DNA of 28,711 nucleotides, from positions 1-28,711 of the IMG/VR virus record IMGVR_UViG_3300009081_000035; one strand, written 5' to 3'. The stretch comes from a virus. Below, one piece after another: positions 8,109-14,300 of the stretch (within the stretch, counting starts at the first letter, position 1; each line of letters starts with the position of its first letter). Position numbers and translations under genes: made by a program. The notes under the pieces were generated by a model. That model saw only the letters and a list, made by a program, of their open reading frames with translations. It did no database searches and was not told the origin of the DNA.

Positions 8109-8137
8109 AGTCCGTGGTGAAAGCTACGGACTTTTTT
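8109..8137 (+). terminator. Rho-independent terminator
   Basis: AGTCCGT (8109-8115) pairs with ACGGACT (8126-8132), extended inside by one G-T and one G-C pair, followed by TTTTTT. It closes the 257-residue gene's transcript and marks the left edge of the cassette region. Confidence 0.85.
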
Positions 8138-8139
8138 AT

Positions 8140-8147
8140 TATGTTTG
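8140..8147 (+). promoter_or_regulatory. Possible -7 promoter box driving the cassette region
   Basis: TATGTTTG matches TAnnTTTG exactly and lies directly after the terminator and 74 bases before the first cassette gene. There is no clear -33 element. If real, it would act like the external Pc promoter that integron cassettes need, since the cassette genes show no strong promoters of their own. Confidence 0.35.
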
Positions 8148-8149
8148 TT

Positions 8150-8206
8150 GACGACGTTTTGCAGATAAGCGAAGGCAAAGATTTAGAAACGAAAATTTTA
8201 ACTTAA
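8150..8206 (+). repeat. Degenerate left half of an attC-like site
   Basis: The segment from 8168 (AGCGAAGGCAAAGATTTAGAA) resembles the left arm of the long attC-like site at 8827 (GCCGAAGGCAGGGCTTTAG...), sharing 17 of the first 23 positions. No matching right arm or GTTAGGT core follows before gene 1. It may be a remnant of a site whose right half was lost when the array entered or was trimmed. Confidence 0.4.
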
Positions 8207-8220
8207 AAACAGAATATATT

Positions 8221-8481
8221 ATGAAAACGAGAACATCAACTTACCACAGACACTTTGCTTTTGCTTATGTGCTGTTAGTAGCTGTTATTTTTTGTGGTTG
8301 CGGAAGTAATAATTCCGAACAACAAAAAGAACCACTGAATAAGGTTCAAGAAATTGAATACGGCAGAATACAAGTTTTAATAACAGACAGTTGCGAATAT
8401 GTTGTTTGGAATTACTCCTCTGCAGGTGGCATTGTTCATAAGCAGAACTGTAAATTTTGTGCAGAACGTAGCAAAAAATAA
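8221..8481 (+). CDS. Cassette 1: small predicted lipoprotein
   Basis: Encodes 86 residues. The N-terminus has basic residues (KTRTSTYHRH), a hydrophobic stretch FAYVLLVAVIF, then CGCGSNNSEQQ, which looks like a Bacteroidota lipoprotein signal with modification at Cys25 or Cys27 followed by a polar tether. The mature part ends with a Cys-x-x-Cys pair in a basic tail (QNCKFCAERSKK), which could bind a metal or be redox active. Its stop codon is immediately followed by the first attC-like site, typical of cassette genes. A phage-encoded surface lipoprotein could change the infected host's envelope, for example to exclude other phages, but that is only inference. No family is known to me with certainty. 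Confidence 0.6.
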   Translation: MKTRTSTYHRHFAFAYVLLVAVIFCGCGSNNSEQQKEPLNKVQEIEYGRIQVLITDSCEYVVWNYSSAGGIVHKQNCKFCAERSKK

Positions 8482-8516
8482 TTGCCTATAACGGAACGAT
8501 TATTTGCGTTAGGTGG
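8482..8516 (+). other. attC-like site 1 (short or truncated)
   Basis: CCTATAACG (8485-8493) can pair with CGTTAGG (8507-8513) with a two-base bulge, and the right side gives the core GTTAGGT (8508-8514). The site begins directly after the stop codon of gene 1. At about 35 bases it is shorter than usual attC sites, so the inner L-box arms may be lost. A second small hairpin, GGTGG/CCACC, overlaps its right edge (8513-8531). Confidence 0.5.
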
Positions 8517-8561
8517 GGAATTACACCACCAAAGATTATTAACAGCACTAAATTTAAAAAT

Positions 8562-8798
8562 ATGCAAGAAGATTCTAAAAAGCACGAAACCCCCACTGAC
8601 GCAAATAATGTGTTAGCGGATAGTTTGCCGATTGATGTAGAAAAATATCCTTATTACGGAATATGTGGTAAATGTGGAAACTACCGAAACAAACTTGACA
8701 AAGACTGCTTATGTCAAACTTGCTACCAATTCGGAGTAAGAAAATTAGGTGGAATGATACCTGATGAAATCTTCAAGTTTGTTAAACCGAGATTTTAG
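8562..8798 (+). CDS. Cassette 2: small zinc-ribbon protein
   Basis: Encodes 78 residues. After a polar, probably disordered N-terminus (SKKHETPTDANN) there is a compact domain with four cysteines as two CxxC knuckles: YYGICGKCGNY and CLCQTCYQF (a fifth cysteine is adjacent), spaced about 15 residues apart. This is the zinc-ribbon pattern used for nucleic-acid or protein binding. The start is preceded by the 15-base string AAATTTAAAAATATG, which recurs at the start of cassette 3. The gene lies between the two attC-like sites and ends nine bases before the second one. Role unknown. Confidence 0.6.
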   Translation: MQEDSKKHETPTDANNVLADSLPIDVEKYPYYGICGKCGNYRNKLDKDCLCQTCYQFGVRKLGGMIPDEIFKFVKPRF

Positions 8799-8806
8799 GC
8801 AAATTT

Positions 8807-8941
8807 CCGCTAACGGTTCGGGTATTGCCGAAGGCAGGGCTTTAGAAGCAGAATGTTTAAACCTTGCACAAATGCTCAATAGGAGTAAAAACGATTAATA
8901 AACCGAGAATGCCCTGCTTTTGGCAATACCTTGTTAGGTGC
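8807..8941 (+). other. attC-like site 2 (long, with a 20-base paired stem)
   Basis: Left arm GGTATTGCCGAAGGCAGGGC (8821-8840) pairs with right arm GCCCTGCTTTTGGCAATACC (8911-8930): 18 Watson-Crick and two G-T pairs. Outside lies a second pair, CTAAC (8810-8814) with GTTAG (8933-8937), separated from the stem by GGTTCG on one side and TT on the other, like the unpaired spacer between R and L boxes in attC. The right end is GTTAGGTGC; GTTAGGT fits the core consensus GTTRRRY. The loop is about 70 bases, giving a 135-base site, similar in size to long attC sites such as Vibrio repeats. Confidence 0.65.
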
Positions 8942-8966
8942 AGTGCTTCTTACAAAATTTAAAAAT

Positions 8967-9173
8967 ATGGGAACATTAAAAGAAGTAAACGCAAGACGAA
9001 AATTGATAAAAGAAACGATTGGAAAAGTAGAAAAGATATTAAATGTGAGCAATGGTCACTGGAACAATATGCTTAAGACATATCAATTTGAATTTGGAGA
9101 AAAATTTTATATTGAAAACATTTATCTTTCAGAAAAAGCTATGTTACATATTGTTTCACAGCATTGCACCTAA
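8967..9173 (+). CDS. Cassette 3: small basic protein, unknown function
   Basis: Encodes 68 residues from ATG 8967; an in-frame TTG at 8931 lies inside the attC-like core and is rejected as start. The protein is helical and basic at the N-terminus (KEVNARRKLIKETIGKVEKIL), with a Trp-Asn-Asn segment and a YQFEFGEKFYIENIYLSE beta-like part. No motif is recognised. The start codon sits in the same 15-base leader as cassette 2. The stop codon TAA lies inside the core sequence CACCTAAC, an arrangement seen in integron cassettes where the attC start overlaps the gene end. One sampled 60-base line has only 28% GC, the lowest in this area. Confidence 0.55.
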   Translation: MGTLKEVNARRKLIKETIGKVEKILNVSNGHWNNMLKTYQFEFGEKFYIENIYLSEKAMLHIVSQHCT

Positions 9174-9174
9174 C
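9160..9174 (+). repeat. Complementary core (R''-like) at the end of cassette 3
   Basis: AGCATTGCACCTAAC is the inverse of GTTAGGTGCAGTGCT at 8933-8947 in 14 of 15 positions, so cassette 3 is framed by inverted repeats. ACCTAAC fits the R'' consensus RYYYAAC, but no right half of a third attC follows: the array appears cut here. Confidence 0.55.
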
Positions 9175-9269
9175 TCTCTGCTTGGCGCATCTTTTATGCG
9201 CCTATACACCAAAGTAATCTTTTGCGAACAGTACCACTTTTCGGTACTTTGCGCTTACAATAACTTAGA
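9175..9269 (+). other. Intergenic stretch with two small hairpins
   Basis: GGCGCAT (9184-9190) pairs perfectly with ATGCGCC (9196-9202), and AGTACC (9230-9235) with GGTACT (9243-9248). Neither has a T-run typical of a terminator. An ORF can be read through part of this stretch but overlaps cassette 3 in another frame and shows no protein-like features. This is probably original phage sequence to the right of the array. Confidence 0.45.
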
Positions 9270-9301
9270 GGCAACCTATTAATGGTTGCCCTTGTTATTT
9301 C
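9270..9301 (+). terminator. Stem-loop of the GGCAACC/GGTTGCC family (copy 2)
   Basis: GGCAACC (9270-9276) pairs with GGTTGCC (9284-9290) over the loop TATTAAT, followed by CTTGTTATTTC. It ends 18 bases before the connector gene at 9319. Confidence 0.7.
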
Positions 9302-9318
9302 AAGAGTAACGTAAAGCA

Positions 9319-10002
9319 ATGACAGCAGCACAGTTTGAAGCAGCATTTGATTTGATATGTGATAAGGTAGGTAGTCCTTACTTCTCTGCTGCGGAGAAAG
9401 AGAACTTCATCAATCGGTCGCAAACAAGTCTATTAGATGAATGCCTATTCCCTAAGCGCAGAAACCAAGACAAGAAGGATGCAGACGTATATGGCTTTGA
9501 TAACCAAACAGCCTCTATGCAAGCCTTGCAGCCATTGATTAAGTATTCTGCTGTTGCATTAGCCACTTCTAATACTGTTTCGATTGCTACATTGGAAACT
9601 GCTGCTACCGCTTCTGTTTACAGAGTAATGGGAGTATTGCTTCCCGAAGATGTACTTGGCGCAGTTCCACAATACCAAGCAAGGTATGTTCCTTCTATAA
9701 AGACATCAAGCGGTGTTTATGCGGGATTACGCTTCGGCAATCCTTCAAGCGTGAAAACGGGCATATACTCTATTGAGGGCAGGACGATTAATTTCTTACC
9801 AGCCATTACAGTAAATAACGTGGCAGGTGTAGAGTTCATCAAAGTACCTGCTACATTCAGCATATCGGGTAACGTTACTTGCGAGTTAGACCAATCTGTT
9901 CACAACGAGATATTGTTCCGTGCTTTGCAGTTATCGGGTATATCCATTAGAGAGGACTTCTTCTACCAAGCAATGAACTTAGAACAACAAAAGGAGGCTT
10001 AA
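9319..10002 (+). CDS. Head-tail connector (ring/adaptor) protein 1
   Basis: Encodes 227 residues. It follows the capsid-side genes and precedes a second protein of similar size and the stabilization-like gene, the usual place of adaptor/ring proteins that dock under the portal in podoviruses. The N-terminus is helical (AAQFEAAFDLICDKVGSPYFSAAEKENFINRSQ), and the middle is a beta-rich region of Val, Ala, Thr and Gly, with a short helical C-terminus (NLEQQKEA), a layout common for such adaptors. The gene starts 18 bases after a family stem-loop and is separated by three bases from the next gene, so it probably heads a three-gene operon. The specific ring number cannot be given from sequence alone. 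Confidence 0.55.
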   Translation: MTAAQFEAAFDLICDKVGSPYFSAAEKENFINRSQTSLLDECLFPKRRNQDKKDADVYGFDNQTASMQALQPLIKYSAVALATSNTVSIATLETAATASVYRVMGVLLPEDVLGAVPQYQARYVPSIKTSSGVYAGLRFGNPSSVKTGIYSIEGRTINFLPAITVNNVAGVEFIKVPATFSISGNVTCELDQSVHNEILFRALQLSGISIREDFFYQAMNLEQQKEA

Positions 10003-10005
10003 TAA

Positions 10006-10755
10006 ATGAGTAGATTCCTCACATTAGAACAAGCAGCCTCAAGTGCTTATATCGCATTAGGTTTAGAGAACGAAGCATACAAGCCGATATTCTTTCAGTG
10101 GGCATTCGATGCTACGAGAAGCATAGGGCTTACAAGCACACAGCTTGCTAATACGGAGATAAATATTACCAATGGTACTGCTGCTATACCGAGTGCAATG
10201 ATAATGCCATACAACTTCGCTTTGCGTGTTAGTGGCACTAACGAGATTGCATATCCTTTCTTTGATAGTACCTTTTGGAAGCAAGACAATATACCAAGCA
10301 ATGACCAAGTGAGTGATTATGCTTTGGTTGTTAATATGCAGGGCAATAACTTCGTGTTTAGCAGTGGCGTTACGGATGGTGGATTCAATAGATTGATATT
10401 GGAATATTACACTTTGCCCGTTGACGAGAACGACGTGCCATTGATTCCTGAATTTTACCAAGAGGCTATTACTGCCTACATAGAATTTATGCACACCAAG
10501 AGGCATAGGCACAAGGATAGAACGCAGATACCAATGAGTGAGGTTCAGTACTTAGAAAGCAGATGGAACAGATTGAAGTACCAAGCTATCTCTAAAAAGA
10601 ATATGCCAAGCAAGCCTGAATTGGATGGTGCTATCTCAAGGTGGCTAACAATGGTTCCGAACTATCGGCAGTTGCAAAGATACCCTAACGTAAAGACTAC
10701 TGCCATCGCATTAGCGGGGGTATTTGATTATACATTTAGTTCAATATTCGGGTAA
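10006..10755 (+). CDS. Head-tail connector (ring/adaptor) protein 2
   Basis: Encodes 249 residues. The N-terminal part is helical (LTLEQAASSAYIALGLENEAYKPIF), the middle beta-rich, and residues about 150-200 form a basic helical region (FMHTKRHRHKDRTQIPMSEVQYLESRWNRL is the source; key parts are TKRHRHKDR and EVQYLESRWN). This resembles connector proteins that contact DNA or the portal. Start ATG at 10006 lies three bases after the preceding stop, and the stop overlaps the ATG-like start of the next gene by one base, so co-expression is likely. The assignment is from context. Confidence 0.55.
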   Translation: MSRFLTLEQAASSAYIALGLENEAYKPIFFQWAFDATRSIGLTSTQLANTEINITNGTAAIPSAMIMPYNFALRVSGTNEIAYPFFDSTFWKQDNIPSNDQVSDYALVVNMQGNNFVFSSGVTDGGFNRLILEYYTLPVDENDVPLIPEFYQEAITAYIEFMHTKRHRHKDRTQIPMSEVQYLESRWNRLKYQAISKKNMPSKPELDGAISRWLTMVPNYRQLQRYPNVKTTAIALAGVFDYTFSSIFG

Positions 10756-11288
10756 TGGGACAGCTTTTAATCGATGCGCTTGTCATCAAAAACGAAACAG
10801 CACAAGGTGCTAACACGGCAACAAGAGTTGGTGGGTGGATGCAAGATGCTGCCACATACATTGAGGAAACACCGAGTGTTTTAAACTTCTTCGACTTTGC
10901 TACGTCAGGCACTACCACTTTAGCAGAGAACGTATGGGCACCTCTTAACGCTACCATCACGACTGGATTCAGCAGAAACGGATTGAGCGTGAACGCTTCG
11001 GGATTAGTAACCTATGCTGGTACAGCAAAGCATTTTAGAGTGAGTGCCATCGCTGCAATATTAGCGCAGTCTAATAGAAAGATTCACGTTGCTATCTTTA
11101 AAAATGGCGAGTTGTGGCCTTGTTCGGAGTTTGCGCAAGCTGCTGGCTCGGTGAACGAGGTGACTATCCCTTCGCAATGCGTTGTGCCTTTATCTTCGGG
11201 CGATACGATTCGGATGTATGTAAAATGCTCAACGCACGCTATCACGCTTACCTTAGACAATTTAAACGTCATCATCAATGAGTTTTAA
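10755..11288 (+). CDS. Jelly-roll-like virion protein (head or tail fibre/decoration candidate)
   Basis: Encodes 177 residues. The N-terminal 40 residues (GQLLIDALVIKNETAQGANT...) may be a virion-attachment segment. Residues about 55-177 are predicted to be a beta sandwich with a TNF/C1q-like rhythm: short strands such as KIHVAIFKNGELWP, then SSGDTIRMYVKCST and ALTLDNLNVIINEF-like end strands. Such trimeric domains form head fibres or tail tips. The gene overlaps its upstream neighbour by one base and ends before stem-loop copy 3. The fold is judged by eye from strand patterns; a fibre role is inference, and a bare decoration protein is equally possible. Confidence 0.45.
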   Translation: MGQLLIDALVIKNETAQGANTATRVGGWMQDAATYIEETPSVLNFFDFATSGTTTLAENVWAPLNATITTGFSRNGLSVNASGLVTYAGTAKHFRVSAIAAILAQSNRKIHVAIFKNGELWPCSEFAQAAGSVNEVTIPSQCVVPLSSGDTIRMYVKCSTHAITLTLDNLNVIINEF

Positions 11289-11309
11289 GTTAAATCAACC
11301 ACACAATAA

Positions 11310-11343
11310 GGCAACCTCACAAGGGTTGCCTTTGTTATTTTTG
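11310..11343 (+). terminator. Stem-loop of the GGCAACC/GGTTGCC family (copy 3) with overlapping -7-like box
   Basis: GGCAACC (11310-11316) pairs with GGTTGCC (11324-11330) over the loop TCACAAG, then TTTGTTATTTTTG. The last eight bases, TATTTTTG (11336-11343), match the -7 promoter consensus TAnnTTTG exactly, 21 bases before the next ATG, so the tail could serve both to end one transcript and to start another. Confidence 0.65.
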
Positions 11344-11363
11344 TATAGCTTTACAACAGATTG

Positions 11364-14300
11364 ATGTCACAGCCTAAGAAAGTAAATAGGTTCGTTAAGG
11401 GAATGTCTAAGGACGTAAACCCTTCAATGCAACCCGAAGATACATACAGAGATGCGTTAAACATGGACTTATCCCTCAAAGGGGAACAGCTTGTTATGAA
11501 CCGCATGAAGAGTGTCGTAGATGCTGTAACTACGGGTTCTGATGCAGCGTATATCACCATAGGGGGAGGAAACGGAACAACAGCAGCAATACTCGGTAGG
11601 TCAACGGGATTAGGCGTATTCAATGGCAACGAACAAGAGTGCGTTGCTTTCTTTGCAGCAGGTGTTAATTCAACAGCTATTGCATCATCTCGTATATTCG
11701 TATTCGCTTTAAATACCAATACATTATACACTTTTGGTGGTGAGGACTTAGAGTTAGGTTTGTTAATGGGTACTGCTGTTAGCAGTTTCATTACAAGGGA
11801 TAGAGGCAGGAGTTTCTTGTACTTTACGGATGGCGTTAATCCTTTCCGTAGATTAGAACTTAATGATGCCTCTTGGGCAGACATTACTTCCGCTGACCAA
11901 CTCAATGTGGTAAGGGAGTTCCTTGAAGATAATACCATTAACTTCTCTGCTGCTATCAAAAAAGAAGGCAGCCTTATTGCGGGTACATATCAGTTTGCAT
12001 TCAGATTAAAGCAAAGCACTACGGGTATTTACAGCAAGTGGACTAACATAACAAACCCATTGGCTATCGTACCGCTGTATGCTACTACTGCAAACTTCGG
12101 TGGATTAGTAGGAGAGGTTACGGACAAGGCTATTGAGATTGATATTACCTTCGATAATGGAGAAGAGGATAAGTACGATACACTTGAACTCGCTACCATA
12201 AAGAATACCACGGGAGATGCCATACCGCAGTCGGTGGCATTCGTTTCTTCTCATGGCTTATTATCCGACGAGATAACCATTCTTTACGATGGTGGTCAAG
12301 CAGAGTTTGAGTTGCCCGTTACAGAGATTGTGGTTGACGATGCACCAATAGAGTCTGCTGTTGCTACCAAGGAAACAAACGGCAGGGCAATACTCGGTAA
12401 TGTCACTTACTACGACAGAACTATTGCAGATAACGAGGGGGTGCTAAAGGCTACTTCCGTTATCACCGAAGAGGTAAACTATAAGTTAGAGGCAAATACG
12501 AGAGATAAAGCAGGGTACTTTAGAGATGAAGTGTACCGCTTTGGCATTACCTACCATGACAGATTTGGTAACTGGTCGCCAGTAAAGCCCTTTGACTTTA
12601 CTAACTTCAACAGAAACACGCTAACAGGTACTACAGGGACTATATCGAGTATAGCACAAAGGGAAAAGATTAATACCACGTATAACACCAATAAGGTTGT
12701 TATAAACACAACAGCAAACCCTACGGGTAGCTTTGCGGTTGGAGATGTGGTAATGATAAACTTTGGCACTACTGTTAACCCTGACCTTAGATACTTCGAT
12801 GTTTTCTCTGTTGCCCCCGAAGGCATTGTAGTTGCTGCCTATGAGGATTTGCCTACCACTACGCTTACCGTAACCACAGTAACAAAGTGCTTGGGCAATT
12901 CTTATTCACACGCTTCGAGTGGCGACTTTAAGTTCCCTGACAGAAGTAAGTTTGGCTATAACGTAAAGGGTACTTCCTTTGGAAAGGCATTGGGTTTGTC
13001 CGTTACTATTGATGGCACTACGCACCCTACATGGGCAACGGGCTTTGCTATTGTAAGGATGGAGAGGGATAGGAATGTTGTTTATCAGACTCCTTTGATT
13101 CCCGCAACGCAAGTGGCAGGAGTAATAACACCAGGCAAAAATACTACTATTAACAGGGATTACATTCGTGATACCATGGGTATTGGTCAGTTTGACCACC
13201 TTGCACCTAAGATTATGCAACTTGGAGTAGCGAGAGGAATCTCTGTTGAAACAGTGCGAGGTGACCTTGGTGGTGCAGGAGACCCTCCTTTGTCTTATGA
13301 GTATGCAGCATGGAAAGACACTACCAATGTCATTGAGAGGTGGCCTATTGCTTTTGCCCCTGCTGTTGACTACGTTGCCAATGCTGTCGGGAAGCCATTG
13401 ATTGATGTACCCGAAGGTGCTGCGTTGAATGTCAATATGAAAGACGTTGTGGCATTAGTTCGTGGTGCAGAACAAGAGAATGAAGCGATAGGGTGGAAAA
13501 CCTACTTGGCTGACAATAACAATCAGTATCTACACAACGGAAGCATATCTAACTATTCAATAGAGGTAGGCACGAGTGATGTATTCCAAAGCGTTGCTTA
13601 TCCAAGGGTTCAAGATACCGTTACTTGCTTTGACAATGCTACGGGAAGTCAAACATTCAGCATTGATGAACTGCAAGCAACGAGGGTGTACCCATTAGTG
13701 CAGAGTGGTGCTGCTGTTACATTCGAGGATGTTGTTTCAAGCAGCTTAAACGGAAAGGCTGTAAGGGTAAACGATGGCAACAATTTAGTTACACAACAAA
13801 GAACGAGTACTACGTCTATTGGCGCAGCAGAATTAGATTTGTTTGTTGGAGATGTAGATGCGCAGAGGTCTTTAGCCATTGAGTTAAATCAGCCTTTGTT
13901 AGACCCATTGTGGCCTTTAGCAAAAAGCTATACTGCTACGGGCATCCCTAACGAGAGAATGTGGACTGCATTAAACAAACCGCTTTCTACAAGGCTGTTT
14001 GACACTACTGTCACAGTAACTTCGGGTCTATTGAGAGGCAGAGGGCCATTTGGGTCTTTAGTGGGATTTGACGATACTATGACTTCATCTATGATTAGCA
14101 GTGGTGATGTTGCCAATGCTGTGTATGTTGCAAATATAGAGCAAGGGAAGTCAGATTTCAGATATGGTGCAATAAACTCATCTGCTGCATTTATCTTTAC
14201 GGGTGCTTACCATAAGATTACGGGTATTGATGATGTGCAGTTAAACGTATGGGGTGGTGATTGTTTTATAAGCAGATTTGTTTACAAAGTAAATGACAAT

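Larger units (their letters stand above)
8148..9174 (+). mobile_element. Integron-like gene cassette array (three cassettes, no integrase)
   Basis: Three small + strand genes (lipoprotein, zinc-ribbon protein, unknown) are separated by sites with integron attC features: a short site at 8482-8516 and a long one at 8807-8941, both ending in GTTAGGT (core consensus GTTRRRY), and a complementary core CACCTAAC at the end of gene 3. Each gene stops at or next to a site, as in integron cassettes. Sampled lines inside gave about 28-37% GC against about 45% in the connector gene downstream. A phage terminator lies on the left and a phage stem-loop on the right. An array without an integrase would be called CALIN. 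That the array moved by site-specific recombination is inferred. Confidence 0.6.

Noticed and set aside
9052-9282. 76-codon ORF overlapping cassette 3 in another frame
   Set aside because: It starts inside cassette 3, runs through two hairpins and part of the family stem-loop, and its product has no protein-like pattern.
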